Shown piece after piece: positions 16,322 to 25,962 of a stretch of 64,000 nucleotides of DNA; within the stretch, counting starts at the first letter, position 1, and each line of letters opens with the position of its first letter. The DNA is from Arthrobacter sp. ov407. Lineage in GTDB: Bacteria; Actinomycetota; Actinomycetes; Actinomycetales; Micrococcaceae. A program made the translations under genes and the position numbers. The notes under the pieces are model-generated. The model searched no databases and was not told the DNA's origin. It saw nothing but the letters and a program-made list of their open reading frames with translations. The stretch spans positions 209,372 to 273,371 of the forward strand of contig NZ_FNGD01000007.1 in the NCBI RefSeq assembly GCF_900102895.1, in the 5' to 3' direction.

Positions 16322-19300
16322 ATGCGCCGGATTGTCGCTGCAAGTCTGAGGTTCCGGTCGATCATCATTGCGATGGCGGCTGCCCTCATGATCGTGGGCG
16401 GCGCGCAACTCAGCAGGGCTTCGGTGGATGTTTTCCCTGAGTTTGCACCGCCCCGCGTCGAGGTCCAGACGGCGTGTCTGGGACTCACCGCCTCCGAGGT
16501 TGAGGAACTGGTAACGGTTCCGATGGAGGAGGCCTTCAACGGCATCGACGGCCTGGACCAGATGCGGTCGAAGTCTGTGTCGCAGCTGTCCGCCATCGTG
16601 ATGGAGTTCAAGCCCGGAACCGATCTGCTTACCGCCAGGCAACTGGTGTCGGAGCGGATGGCAACGGTCATACCGACGCTGCCTACCTGGGCCGCGCCGC
16701 CGGTGATGCTCCAGCCGCTGTCCTCCACCAGCCGTGTCATGAAGATCGGGCTGTCCTCCGAGACCCGCTCCCTGATCGAGATGTCCATGGTTTCCTACTG
16801 GAATATCCGGGCACACCTCCTGCGGGTGCCGGGCGTCGCCAACGTGGCGATCTGGGGCGAACGCCTTCAGATGCTGCAGGTCCAGGTTGATCCGGCCAAG
16901 CTGGCGGCCCACAAGGTCACGCTGGAGAACGTCATGAACTCCACGTCCGACGCCTTGGATGCCGGCCTGCTCAAGTACTCTGAGGGTGCCCTGATCGGCA
17001 CCGGCGGGGCGCTGGAGACGCCCAGCCAGAGCTTGACCGTCAGGCACGTACAACCCATCACGTCTCCGGCGGACCTTGCCCAAGTGCCCTTGGAAGAACG
17101 TGAGGGACGGCCTCCCCTGCGGCTCGCCGACGTGGCCAACGTCGTGGAGGACCACCAGCAACTGATCGGTGACGCGGTCATCAACGGCGGCCCCGGACTC
17201 ATGCTCATTGTCGAAAAGCTGCCGTGGGGCAACACGCTCGAAGTCACGCGTGGGGTTGAGGAAGCGCTCAAGGAACTGCAACCCGGCCTGACCGGTATCG
17301 CAGTCGACACCACCTTGTTCCGGCCTGCCTCGTTCATCGAGGAGTCCCTCGGCAACCTGAGCCTCGCGCTGCTGCTGGGCTGCTTCCTGGTGGTCCTGGT
17401 GCTGAGCGTCTTCCTGTTCCAATGGCGGACGGCGCTGGTCAGCGTGACGGCGATCCCGTTGTCGCTGATGGCAGCGGCCCTGGTGCTCTATTGGACCGGA
17501 GGCACGATTAATACGATGGTGCTTGCGGGGCTGGTGATTGCCGTCGGGGTGGTGGTGGACGATGCCATCATCGACGTCGAGAACATCGTCAGACGACTCC
17601 GGCACCACCGGGCCAGCGGCGGGACCGAAAGTACCGCCCGTGTGGTCGTCAATGCCTCCCTGGAAGTTCGCGGCCCCATCGTCTACGCCACACTGATTAT
17701 CGTGGCCGCCACGGTGCCGATCTTCTTCCTGGACGGGCTGACCGGCGCCTTCTTCCGCCCCCTGGCCACGTCCTACACTCTGGCCGTGATGGCGTCCATG
17801 CTGGTGGCCCTCACGGTCACGCCGGCCATGGCGTACATCTTCCTGCGCAATGCCAAGCTTGAAGATCGGGATCCGCCGGTGGTCAGGGTTCTCAAGCGCT
17901 GGTACGGCGCGGCCCTGCGGCCCATTGTGAAGCGGCCGCTCCCGGGCTACCTCGCGGTGGCGGCGCTCGGCGTCGTCGGAATCATCGCGGCCCCGCTCCT
18001 GGGTCAGTCGCTGTTGCCGTCGTTCAAGGAACGCGACTTCCTCATGCACTGGGTCACCCAACCCGGCACGTCCAATGCCGAGGAAGTGCGCGTGAGCCAG
18101 TTGGCCTGCCGGGAGCTGATGACCATTCCAGGCGTCAACAACTGCGGGTCCCACATCGGTCAGGCGTTCGCCGCCGATGAGGTGGTGGGCGTCAACTTTG
18201 GAGAGAACTGGATCAGCGTTGACCCCTCGGTCGACTACGACAAAACCCTGGCCTCTATCCAGCAGGTCGTGGACGGGTACCCCGGCATCCACCGGGACGT
18301 CCAGACCTACCTCAAGGAACGTGTCCGCGAGGTGCTTACCGGCACGGGCTACTCAATCGTCGTCCGTGTGTACGGCGATGACCTGAACACGCTGAAGAAG
18401 CAGGCGGACAAGGTCAAGACTGTCCTTGCTGGCATCGAGGGGGCCATCGGGGCCAAGGTCGCCCTGCAGGTCAATGTCCCGCAGGTGGAAGTCGAGGTGA
18501 ACCTGGACGCCGCCAACCGCTATGGCCTGAAACCCGGTGACGTCCGCCGTGCCGCAGCCACCCTGGTCTCCGGTGAGGAGGTCGGTGACGTGTACCGGGA
18601 CGGCAAAGCCTACGACGTCCAGGTCTGGAGTCCTCCCGCGATCAGGACCAGCGTCACAAGCATCGAGAACCTCCCGCTGGACACTCCCAGCGGACAGACG
18701 ATCCGGGTGGCTGATGTCGCCAAGATCACGGTAAAGCCCACTCCCAATGTCATTGAGCGTTCGGAAGGGTCCCGCCGACTCGATGTCAGCGCCAACGTCA
18801 AGGAAGGCGATCTCGCAAAAGTCGTCGAGAAACTCGAATCCGACCTCAAGTCGGTGGAGTTCCCCAGTGGTTACAGCGCGGACATCCTGGGCGAATACGC
18901 AGAGCGGCAGGCCGCCTCACAGCGGCTTCTCCTCTTCGCGGCCGGAGCCCTGGTTGTGGTGTTCCTCCTGCTCCAAGCGGCATTCCGCAGCTGGCGGCTT
19001 GCCACCCTTGGCATCCTGACGCTGCCGGTAGCCCTGGTGGGCGGGGTGATCGCCGCGCACATGAGCGGCGGAATCCTGTCCCTCGGGTCGCTTGTCGGGT
19101 TCCTGACAGTGATGGGCATCGCCGCCCGCAACGGCATCCTGCTCATCAACCACTTCCAGCATCTGGAGCAGTTCGAGGGCATGCCGTTCGGCCGGGGCCT
19201 GGTCCTGCGGGGCGCGGCCGAACGCTTGTCACCAATCCTGATGACCACGCTCGCCACCGCACTCGCACTGGTGCCGCTGGTGATGTTGGGTAACCGGCCC

Positions 19301-19465
19301 GGCCATGAGATCGAGCACCCCATGGCCGTAGTGATCCTGGGCGGGCTGGTGACTTCGACACTGGTCAACTTGTTCATCGTTCCATCGCTGTACCTTCGCT
19401 TCGCCAAGAAAGGTCCGGCACGTGAACGCGGGGCCCGCGAGCCGGAACCCATACCAGCCGCCTAA
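16322..19465 (+). CDS. RND-family permease (CusA/CzcA-like)
   Basis: 1047 residues with complete RND architecture. The porter segment [18 protein letters not shown] and [20 protein letters not shown] follow the heavy-metal branch. Helix 4 keeps [12 protein letters not shown] (residues 410-421), including the acidic pair used for proton coupling in RND pumps, and the C-terminal half has [14 protein letters not shown]. It starts one base after the mini-adaptor stop. Compared with the upstream permease it looks fully functional. The substrate is unknown: no metal regulator or metal chaperone is linked, and in a monoderm it can only move substrate across the cytoplasmic membrane. Confidence 0.88.
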   Translation: MRRIVAASLRFRSIIIAMAAALMIVGGAQLSRASVDVFPEFAPPRVEVQTACLGLTASEVEELVTVPMEEAFNGIDGLDQMRSKSVSQLSAIVMEFKPGTDLLTARQLVSERMATVIPTLPTWAAPPVMLQPLSSTSRVMKIGLSSETRSLIEMSMVSYWNIRAHLLRVPGVANVAIWGERLQMLQVQVDPAKLAAHKVTLENVMNSTSDALDAGLLKYSEGALIGTGGALETPSQSLTVRHVQPITSPADLAQVPLEEREGRPPLRLADVANVVEDHQQLIGDAVINGGPGLMLIVEKLPWGNTLEVTRGVEEALKELQPGLTGIAVDTTLFRPASFIEESLGNLSLALLLGCFLVVLVLSVFLFQWRTALVSVTAIPLSLMAAALVLYWTGGTINTMVLAGLVIAVGVVVDDAIIDVENIVRRLRHHRASGGTESTARVVVNASLEVRGPIVYATLIIVAATVPIFFLDGLTGAFFRPLATSYTLAVMASMLVALTVTPAMAYIFLRNAKLEDRDPPVVRVLKRWYGAALRPIVKRPLPGYLAVAALGVVGIIAAPLLGQSLLPSFKERDFLMHWVTQPGTSNAEEVRVSQLACRELMTIPGVNNCGSHIGQAFAADEVVGVNFGENWISVDPSVDYDKTLASIQQVVDGYPGIHRDVQTYLKERVREVLTGTGYSIVVRVYGDDLNTLKKQADKVKTVLAGIEGAIGAKVALQVNVPQVEVEVNLDAANRYGLKPGDVRRAAATLVSGEEVGDVYRDGKAYDVQVWSPPAIRTSVTSIENLPLDTPSGQTIRVADVAKITVKPTPNVIERSEGSRRLDVSANVKEGDLAKVVEKLESDLKSVEFPSGYSADILGEYAERQAASQRLLLFAAGALVVVFLLLQAAFRSWRLATLGILTLPVALVGGVIAAHMSGGILSLGSLVGFLTVMGIAARNGILLINHFQHLEQFEGMPFGRGLVLRGAAERLSPILMTTLATALALVPLVMLGNRPGHEIEHPMAVVILGGLVTSTLVNLFIVPSLYLRFAKKGPARERGAREPEPIPAA

Positions 19466-19495
19466 CACCAACCACGCAACAGAAAGGCCAGTCAG

Positions 19496-20401
19496 ATGAC
19501 ACCACGATCTAAGAGACTAACGGCCTACGGCTCCGTGCTCTTGCTGGTGGTGGCGTCACTGACGGCGGCGACGGCGGTGGCGGCCGCCCCGGCGGCCGCC
19601 AGTTCCCAGGAACTGTGCGGCCCCGGCTCGGCGTTATCGTTCCACCGTTCCGCTTTCCCGGCGAAGCCTGAGATTGACAACAAGTGGCTCAGGCTCGAGC
19701 CCGGAAGGCAGTACACCACCACCGGCAAGGTAGTCTCGCCGGACGGAACGACCGCCCGCACGGTGATCAGCACCGTCACGGGACTGACCAAGGTCATCGA
19801 CGGGGTCAAGACGATCGCGATTTGGGACCGCGACTACCGGGACGGTGAACTCGTGGAGTCCGAGCTCGCCTTCTTCGCCCAGACGAGGAAGGGGGCGGTG
19901 TGGCTCTTCGGCGAGTATCCGGAGGAGTACGAGAACGGCAAGCTTGTCGGCGCCCCCAGCACGTTCATCAGCGGCATCGACGAGGCCCGGGCCGGCATAG
20001 CGATGCAGGCCAAGCCGCACCGGAACACGCCGGCCTACGCCCAGGCCTACGCCCCCAGCGTGGACTTCCTGGACTGCGGTGACGTCTTCGCCAAGCACTT
20101 GCGCGTCTGTGTCCCCACGGGGTGCTACGACGACGTCATGGTGATCGATGAGTTCAACCCGCTGGAGCCGCCGAGCGCGGGCCACCAGCGCAAGTATTAC
20201 GCGCCCCGGACCGGGCTCATCAAAGTGACGGCCGTGGGCGGCGAAGAGCAGGAGTTCATGGATCTGGTCAAGATCAAGAAGCTCAACAGAACGGAACTGG
20301 CCAGCGTCAATGCGCATGCGCTGGCGATTGACCGCCGCGGCTACACGGTCAGCAAGGACGTCTACGCCAAGACGCCGCGCGCTGTCGTGAAGACCCGGTA
20401 A
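19496..20401 (+). CDS. Secreted protein of an uncharacterised family, end of the RND operon
   Basis: 301 residues with a signal peptide (SVLLLVVASLTAATAVAAAP, cleavage near residue 35). The mature part resembles an uncharacterised secreted actinobacterial family by the pattern EIDNKWLRLEPGRQYTTTG, DGELVESELAFFAQTRKG, AVWLFGEYPEEYENGKLVG and ISGIDEARAGIAMQAKPH. Five cysteines (41, then CGD, CVPTGC) may form disulphides. It starts 30 bases after the second permease, with GAAAGG about eight bases before the ATG, and a strong terminator follows, so it is probably the last gene of the cluster. Its role is unknown; it could bind the exported compound or modify the cell surface. Confidence 0.78.
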   Translation: MTPRSKRLTAYGSVLLLVVASLTAATAVAAAPAAASSQELCGPGSALSFHRSAFPAKPEIDNKWLRLEPGRQYTTTGKVVSPDGTTARTVISTVTGLTKVIDGVKTIAIWDRDYRDGELVESELAFFAQTRKGAVWLFGEYPEEYENGKLVGAPSTFISGIDEARAGIAMQAKPHRNTPAYAQAYAPSVDFLDCGDVFAKHLRVCVPTGCYDDVMVIDEFNPLEPPSAGHQRKYYAPRTGLIKVTAVGGEEQEFMDLVKIKKLNRTELASVNAHALAIDRRGYTVSKDVYAKTPRAVVKTR

Positions 20402-20436
20402 GAGCGGCCCGTGTCCCGAGGGACACGACGGAGGCG

Positions 20437-20488
20437 GGACAATGAAGAGCTCCGGCCAGGTTTCCCTGGCCGGAGCTCTTCATTGTCC
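20437..20488. terminator. Bidirectional terminator between the RND cluster and glpK
   Basis: Perfect 24-base-pair stem (20437-20460 with 20465-20488) around the 4-base loop TTTC, lying between two convergent genes. The outer ends carry no long T-runs, but the stem is among the longest in the window. A smaller hairpin, GTGTCCC-GA-GGGACAC, lies at 20411-20426. Confidence 0.85.
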
Positions 20489-20526
20489 GCCGAAGCCGTG
20501 CCCGGTCAGCGGGTCAGGATGTGCCC

Positions 20527-22041
20527 CTACTGGACGTCCTCGTCAACCCAGTCCATGGACTTGGTGACGGCCTTCTTCCAGAGGCGCATCTGGCGTTCCC
20601 GCTCGGCCTGGTCCATTCGAGGCTCCCACCGCTTGTCCTCGGCCCAGTTGGCCGAGCACTCGCCCAGGTCCTTCCAGAATCCGACCGCCAAGCCGGCCGC
20701 GTAGGCTGCGCCCAGCGCTGTCGTCTCGACCACCTTCGGACGGATGACCGGCACGCCGAGGATGTCCGCCTGGAACTGCATGAGGGCGTCGTTGGCGACC
20801 ATGCCGCCGTCGACCTTCAGCTCCGTCAGCGGCACGCCGGAGTCGGCGTTGACGGCGTCGAGGACCTCACGGGTCTGGAAGGCGGTGGCCTCCAGCGCCG
20901 CGCGGGCGATGTGGGCCTTGTTCACAAAGCGGGTCAGGCCCACAATGGCGCCGCGGGCGTCCGAACGCCAGTACGGCGCGAAGAGGCCGGAGAACGCCGG
21001 CACAATGTACACGCCGCCGTTGTCCTCCACCGAGGCCGCGAGGGTCTCGACCTCCGGGGCGCTGCTGATCAAGCCGAGATTGTCCCGCAGCCACTGGATC
21101 AACGAACCGGTGACGGCGATGGAGCCCTCCAGCGCGTAATGCGGCGCCGCGTCGCCGAGCTTGTAGCCAACCGTGGTCAGCAGCCCGTTCTTGGAGTGGA
21201 TAATTTCCTCGGCCGTGTTGAAGATCAGGAAGCAGCCCGTGCCGTACGTGTTCTTGGCTTCGCCGGCATCAAACGCCGCCTGGCCGAACGTGGCCGCCTG
21301 CTGGTCGCCCAGGATGCCGGCCACAGGAACCTCGCGCAGCAACTGGGAGGTGTGCACCGTGCCGTAGACCTCGGAGGAGGACTTGATGGTGGGCATCATG
21401 GAGGCCGGGACGCCGAACGCGTCCAGAATCTCCTGGTCCCAGGACAGCGTCTCAAGGTCCATGAACATGGTCCGCGAGGCGTTGGTCACGTCGGTGACGT
21501 GCACTCCCCCGTCGACCCCGCCAGTCAGGTTCCAGAGCACCCAGCAGTCGGTGTTGCCGAAGACGAGATCGCCGGCTTCCGCCTTCGCCCGGGCACCCTC
21601 GACATTGTCCAGGATCCACTTGATCTTCGTGCCCGAGAAGTAGGTCGCCAGCGGCAGGCCCACCTTCTGCTTGAAGCGCTCCGGCCCTCCCTCTTTCGCG
21701 AGCTCGTCCACTATCGGCTGGGTGCGGGTGTCCTGCCACACGATGGCGTTGTAGATTGCCTCGCCGGTGGTCTTGTCCCAGACAACCGCTGTTTCGCGCT
21801 GGTTGGTGATGCCGACGGCGGCGATGTCGTGCCGGGTCAGGTTCGCCTTGGACAGGGCCGAGCCGATCACTTCGCGGGTGTTGTTCCAGATTTCGGCGGG
21901 GTTGTGCTCCACCCAGCCGGCCTGAGGGAAGATCTGCTCATGCTCCATCTGGCCGGAGGAGACGATGCTGCCGCTGTGGTCGAACACGATGGCGCGCGTG
22001 CTCGTGGTGCCCTGGTCGATGGCGACTACGTACTGGTTCAT
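20527..22041 (-). CDS. glpK: Glycerol kinase
   Basis: 504 residues. It phosphorylates glycerol to glycerol-3-phosphate with ATP. FGGY-family signatures are DQGTTSTRA (residues 9-17), [13 protein letters not shown] and the ATP-site [17 protein letters not shown]. Length and sequence are typical. It lies 52 bases downstream of glpF on the same strand and ends in the large terminator shared with the RND cluster. glpF-glpK is probably one transcript. Confidence 0.97.
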   Translation of the reverse strand: MNQYVVAIDQGTTSTRAIVFDHSGSIVSSGQMEHEQIFPQAGWVEHNPAEIWNNTREVIGSALSKANLTRHDIAAVGITNQRETAVVWDKTTGEAIYNAIVWQDTRTQPIVDELAKEGGPERFKQKVGLPLATYFSGTKIKWILDNVEGARAKAEAGDLVFGNTDCWVLWNLTGGVDGGVHVTDVTNASRTMFMDLETLSWDQEILDAFGVPASMMPTIKSSSEVYGTVHTSQLLREVPVAGILGDQQAATFGQAAFDAGEAKNTYGTGCFLIFNTAEEIIHSKNGLLTTVGYKLGDAAPHYALEGSIAVTGSLIQWLRDNLGLISSAPEVETLAASVEDNGGVYIVPAFSGLFAPYWRSDARGAIVGLTRFVNKAHIARAALEATAFQTREVLDAVNADSGVPLTELKVDGGMVANDALMQFQADILGVPVIRPKVVETTALGAAYAAGLAVGFWKDLGECSANWAEDKRWEPRMDQAERERQMRLWKKAVTKSMDWVDEDVQ

Positions 22042-22093
22042 ATTGACGTCCTTGTCTGGTTGGCGTGGCAGTTGAACTGGCGGTTAGTGACTG

Positions 22094-22846
22094 TTAGTGA
22101 GGGATTACGGGGACGATGATCGGAACGACTGCTGCCACGAGGCCGGCCAGTCCGCCGCCGATGAGGGGGCCGACAACCGGGATCCAGGAGTAGCTCCAGT
22201 CGCTGGAACCCTTGCCCTTGATGGGAAGCAATGCGTGCGCGATGCGCGGGCCGAGGTCACGGGCGGGGTTGATGGCGTAGCCGGTGGGGCCGCCGAGCGA
22301 AACACCGATGCCGACAACCAGCAGGGCCACCGACAGCGGGCCGAGTCCGGAAGGCGTGCCGCCGAAGGTCAGGATGACGAACACGAGGACAAAGGTGCCG
22401 ATGATCTCGGTGATCAGGTTCCATTGGTTGGAGCGGATCGCGGGGCCGGTGGAGAAGACGGCCAGCTTGCCGGCGGGCTCGGACTCGAGATCAAAGTGTT
22501 GCTTGTGAGCCAGCCACATCACGACGGCGCCGAGGAAGGCACCGGTCAGTTCACCGCCGAAGTACGTAAGGGTCGAGGCGAAGTCAACCGGAACCCCGGG
22601 AGCGTACAACCTCTTGCCGTTGAGCAGCAGACCAAAGGTGACCGCGGGGTTCAGGTGCGCACCTGAGATGGAAGCAACATAGACACCGCAGAAGACGGCA
22701 AGGCCCCATCCCCAGGTCACCATCAGGAACCCGCCGTTGTTGCCCTTGGTGCTTTTGAGCACAACGTTGGCCACAACGCCGCAACCCAGCAGGGTCAGCA
22801 TTGCGGTACCGAATACTTCGGACAGGAAAACTATTCCAAGAGACAT
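22094..22846 (-). CDS. glpF: Glycerol uptake facilitator (aquaglyceroporin)
   Basis: 250-residue MIP-family channel for passive glycerol entry. Both NPA boxes are present: HLNPAVTFG and INPARDLGPR; the Asp after the second box marks the glycerol-permeable subgroup. Six helices and two half-helices fit the length. The start is clear: AGAGGAG lies six bases before the ATG, although the frame stays open upstream. Promoter DNA lies between it and the glpD terminator and carries a GCA-N6-TGC site at 22906-22919. Confidence 0.96.
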   Translation of the reverse strand: MSLGIVFLSEVFGTAMLTLLGCGVVANVVLKSTKGNNGGFLMVTWGWGLAVFCGVYVASISGAHLNPAVTFGLLLNGKRLYAPGVPVDFASTLTYFGGELTGAFLGAVVMWLAHKQHFDLESEPAGKLAVFSTGPAIRSNQWNLITEIIGTFVLVFVILTFGGTPSGLGPLSVALLVVGIGVSLGGPTGYAINPARDLGPRIAHALLPIKGKGSSDWSYSWIPVVGPLIGGGLAGLVAAVVPIIVPVIPH

Positions 22847-22905
22847 CTTTGACTCCTCTATTTTCTGTTGTCGGCCTCCGCGAGTTTGGAAGCCGTGGGG
22901 CCGGC

Positions 22906-22919
22906 AGCATATTAGTGCT
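22906..22919. promoter_or_regulatory. Candidate operator upstream of glpF
   Basis: AGCATATTAGTGCT, an imperfectly short palindrome (AGCA, six bases, TGCT), about 60 bases before the glpF start. It shares the GCA-N6-TGC spacing with the palindrome in the glpD/regulator intergenic region. The arms are short, so chance cannot be excluded. Confidence 0.35.
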
Positions 22920-22963
22920 CCCGGCCAGCCACTGCGCCGGCCGCCGGGGCGGACCGCGCAGTG

Positions 22964-22997
22964 CTTGCACCCGGGCTTCCCTGCCCGGGCACGCAAG
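22964..22997 (-). terminator. glpD terminator
   Basis: Stem CCCGGGC (22970-22976) with GCCCGGG (22983-22989), loop TTCCCT, extended by CTTGC/GCAAG after a small internal loop. It lies six bases beyond the glpD stop and upstream of the glpF promoter, so glpD and glpF-glpK are probably separate units. Confidence 0.65.
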
Positions 22998-23002
22998 CCG
23001 TA

Positions 23003-24793
23003 TCAGGCGACCAGGCTGTGGACCTGGACGCGGTGGAACCGTTCAAGCACCTCCTGCGTGTGGCTGATCTCCTTGGCCCGGCGAGCCGCGTCCCAGCCGA
23101 GCGGTCCCGAAAGTGTGTCGGCAACTTCATTCAGCAGTTCCCCGGTCACGAGTCCCCGGAACGCCAACGAGGTGCGGCGGATGAGGACGTCCACGAGGTG
23201 TCCGACCTGCTCGTGCGCCGCCATGAACTCCAATTCGCGCGTGCTGAGCTCGCGTGTGGAGTGCAGCAGCCTGTCGGGTGCACCGGCCGGGTCCGCATCC
23301 AGGAAGCGGATGACTTCTGCGGCGCGGGTCCCGTAGCGCGTCAGCAGCCCGGTGACGCGGGCGGCGTCGCGGCCTGCCGACATATGGGCCTTGATCCAGC
23401 GCTGGACCCCGTCCTCGCTGTCCGGGAACCCGGCGCCGCCGCCGATGGCGAGCTTCGCCGTCGAGACCTTCCGTTCCATGCCGAGTTCGGCCAGGACGTC
23501 GTTGCTCAGGTGCTCGGCGAGGGCACGGAACGTGGTCCACTTGCCGCCCACGAGGCTGAGGACGGCCCCGCCCGCCGCGGCACGGTGTTCGATCCTGTAG
23601 TCCCGGCTGACGAACCCGGGCTGGGTGGCGTCATGCTTCGGCAGCGGGCGCACACCGGAGAACGTGTAGACAATCTGTTCCCGGTCCACGGGGAGGCCCG
23701 GGAACACGTGGCCGATCAGGTCAATGAAGTAGTCGATTTCCGCCTCGGTGCAGACGGCGTCCTGGGCCATGTCGGCGTCGACGTCGGTGGTGCCGACCAG
23801 GACGCGGTCCCCCATCGGATAGATCAGCACGATCCGGCCGTCAGTGTGCTCAAAGAAGATTTCCCGGCCGTTGCACGCCGCGAGCAGCTCCGGATGGTCC
23901 AGCACGATGTGCGAACCTTTGGTTCCGCCCATGAACGACGACGCCGCCCCCATCGCCTCGTTGGTCAGGTCGACCCAGGCGCCGGTGGTGTTCACGATGA
24001 CGTCGGCGGTGAAGTCGAACATTTCGCCGGTCAGCTCGTCTCGCAGCTGGACCGTGGTTCCGGCTCCGGTGGCGCCGGTTCCGCCTGTGGCGCCGCGCGC
24101 CGTACCCGTCGAGACGAGCGAGACGTAGTTGCTGGCCCGGGCCCTTTCGCCGTCCGCGCCACCGGCCTTCTCGCCGTCCTGGAGCACATCGAGGGTGAGG
24201 CGCTCGGGGTTGTGGACGGAGGCGTCGAAGTAGGTGGCCGCGTATTTGATCCCGGGGTGCAGCCGGGGCAACTCGGCCAGGGCGCGCTTGCGTCCGCGGA
24301 ACTGGTGGCGCGGAACCGTGCCGCCGTCGCGGGAGAAGAAGTCGTACATGCTGAGGCCGAGCTTGATCAGGAACGCTCCGCGCTCGGTGTGCTTGCCCTG
24401 CTTGTGGGTCAGGAAACGCATCGGGGCAGCCAGGACTCCGGAGAAGGTGCCGAAGATCGGGATCGTGGTCTGCAGCGGCTTGACGTAGTGCGGTGCGATC
24501 CGCAGGAGCCGGTTGCGCTCGACCACGGACTCCTGGACGAGGCGGAACTCGCCGTTTTCGAGGTACCGGATGCCGCCGTGGATCATGTGGGAGGAGGCGC
24601 CGCTGGCGCCCTGGCAATAATCGCCACGCTCAACGAGCGCCACGTCGACGCCTTGCAGTGCCAGGTCACGGAACGTGCCCACCCCATTGATTCCGCCGCC
24701 GATGATCAAAACCTGCGCGTGCGGCCGCTTCCGCAGCTTCTGCACCGAGGCGCGATCGTTCGCCGGTGTGCCGACTGAGTACTTCTGTCCCAA
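23003..24793 (-). CDS. glpD: Glycerol-3-phosphate dehydrogenase (FAD, respiratory)
   Basis: 596 residues. It oxidises glycerol-3-phosphate to dihydroxyacetone phosphate and passes electrons to the quinone pool. The FAD-binding site VLIIGGGINGVGTFRDLALQ is at residues 28-47, followed by GASSHMIHGGIRYLENGEF and GTTDVDAD; a helical C-terminal domain completes it. The central stretch (GTARGATGGTGATGAGT) is a Gly/Thr/Ala-rich insertion not usual for the family. I chose the TTG at 24791-24793 because GGGAG lies about five bases before it; an in-frame ATG at 24832 is the alternative. It is divergent from the SorC-type regulator. Confidence 0.95.
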   Translation of the reverse strand: MGQKYSVGTPANDRASVQKLRKRPHAQVLIIGGGINGVGTFRDLALQGVDVALVERGDYCQGASGASSHMIHGGIRYLENGEFRLVQESVVERNRLLRIAPHYVKPLQTTIPIFGTFSGVLAAPMRFLTHKQGKHTERGAFLIKLGLSMYDFFSRDGGTVPRHQFRGRKRALAELPRLHPGIKYAATYFDASVHNPERLTLDVLQDGEKAGGADGERARASNYVSLVSTGTARGATGGTGATGAGTTVQLRDELTGEMFDFTADVIVNTTGAWVDLTNEAMGAASSFMGGTKGSHIVLDHPELLAACNGREIFFEHTDGRIVLIYPMGDRVLVGTTDVDADMAQDAVCTEAEIDYFIDLIGHVFPGLPVDREQIVYTFSGVRPLPKHDATQPGFVSRDYRIEHRAAAGGAVLSLVGGKWTTFRALAEHLSNDVLAELGMERKVSTAKLAIGGGAGFPDSEDGVQRWIKAHMSAGRDAARVTGLLTRYGTRAAEVIRFLDADPAGAPDRLLHSTRELSTRELEFMAAHEQVGHLVDVLIRRTSLAFRGLVTGELLNEVADTLSGPLGWDAARRAKEISHTQEVLERFHRVQVHSLVA

Positions 24794-24889
24794 AACTGCT
24801 CCCTTGGGTTTGGTTCTGTGCGGCACGCCCATGGCGCGGCGCCGTTCAACACTATTCTTTGGACTAATGGAAAATGGAGTCAAGCACTA

Positions 24890-24903
24890 TGCACAAACGT
24901 GCA
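24890..24903. promoter_or_regulatory. Palindromic candidate operator between glpD and its regulator
   Basis: TGCAC-AAAC-GTGCA, a perfect inverted repeat with a 4-base centre, 13 bases before the regulator's ATG and directly upstream of a TTGACT on the minus strand that could be the glpD -35 box. The position fits control of both genes by the divergent regulator. This is inference. Confidence 0.5.
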
Positions 24904-24916
24904 GACGGGAAATTTC

Positions 24917-25879
24917 ATGACGCATTCACGCCAGTCCGACGCCCTTCGCGCAGCCCAGCTGTATTACCTCCAGGACCTGACCATGGACGCCATTGCCCGC
25001 GAGCTCCGGACGTCCCGGTCCACGGTTTCGCGGCTGTTGTCGGCGGCCCGCGATTCGGGTCTGGTGCAGATCCAGATCCGCAGCCCGCTGGACACCGGAC
25101 CCGAACTTGAGAGCATGATCCGCGCGGAGTTCAAGGTGGATGTACACGTTGTTCCGGTGGTGGACACCCTCAATGAGGCGGAAACGCTGGACCGGGTGGC
25201 CATGCAGGCCGCCCGGACGATCGGACCGCTGGTGGACTCAAACGCCATCATCGGCGTCGCGTGGGGCTCCACCCTGAGCGCCGTGAGCCGGCACCTGACC
25301 CGCAAGATCACCCACGACAGCGTGATCGTCCAGCTCAACGGCGCCGGCAACATGCAGACCACCGGCATCACCTACGCCTCCGACATCATGCGGCGGTTCG
25401 GCAGCGCCTACGGTGCACGGGTGGAACAGTTTCCCGTGCCGGCTTTCTTCGACCACGCTGCGACCAAAACGGCCATGTGGAATGAGCGCAGTGTTCAGCG
25501 CGTCCTGGAACTGCAGGCCCGGATGAGCATCGCGATCTTTGGAGTCGGATCGGTCGACGCCGACTATCCCAGCCACGTCTACGCCGGCGGCTACCTCGAT
25601 GAAGACGACTTGAACGTCCTCGCGAACTCCGATGTGGTGGGTGATGTTGCCACGGTGTTCTTCCGCGCTGACGGGTCCTCGGACGGCATCACGCTCAACG
25701 AGCGGTCCACCGGCCCGGATCTGGCTCAGCTCCGCCAGGTGCGGCGCCGCATCTGTGTCGTGTCCGGTGCCTCCAAAATCAACGGGCTCCGGGGCGCGCT
25801 GGCGGCCGGACTGGCCACCGACCTGATCCTGGACGAGGCCAGCGCCCGGAGGCTCGTCCGGTTCGACGGACTGTCCTGA
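24917..25879 (+). CDS. SorC/DeoR-type transcriptional regulator, probably of glycerol genes
   Basis: 320 residues. The N-terminal helix-turn-helix is clear (LTMDAIARELRTSRSTVSRL, residues 21-40). The rest is the SorC sugar-binding domain: VGVAWGSTLSAVSRHL-like segment (IIGVAWGSTLSAVSRHLTRK), then IFGVGSVDADYPSHVYAGG and VSGASKINGLRGALAAGLAT. Family members bind a phosphorylated sugar or polyol and change DNA affinity. Being divergent from glpD suggests glycerol-3-phosphate or a related effector, but its family differs from the classic DeoR-type GlpR. The ATG was chosen because the family core starts there and CGGGAA precedes it. Confidence 0.88.
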   Translation: MTHSRQSDALRAAQLYYLQDLTMDAIARELRTSRSTVSRLLSAARDSGLVQIQIRSPLDTGPELESMIRAEFKVDVHVVPVVDTLNEAETLDRVAMQAARTIGPLVDSNAIIGVAWGSTLSAVSRHLTRKITHDSVIVQLNGAGNMQTTGITYASDIMRRFGSAYGARVEQFPVPAFFDHAATKTAMWNERSVQRVLELQARMSIAIFGVGSVDADYPSHVYAGGYLDEDDLNVLANSDVVGDVATVFFRADGSSDGITLNERSTGPDLAQLRQVRRRICVVSGASKINGLRGALAAGLATDLILDEASARRLVRFDGLS

Positions 25880-25962
25880 GCGGCCGTGGCGCACCGTGAC
25901 CGATGCGGCCGGCGGCACCGGCGATCCGTCGCTCGCCAGCGCCAGTAGGTAAAGTCATTGTC

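Noticed and set aside
16229..18292. 687-codon minus-strand frame opposite the second RND permease
   Set aside because: Composition is His/Asp/Arg-biased and matches no family; antisense shadow.
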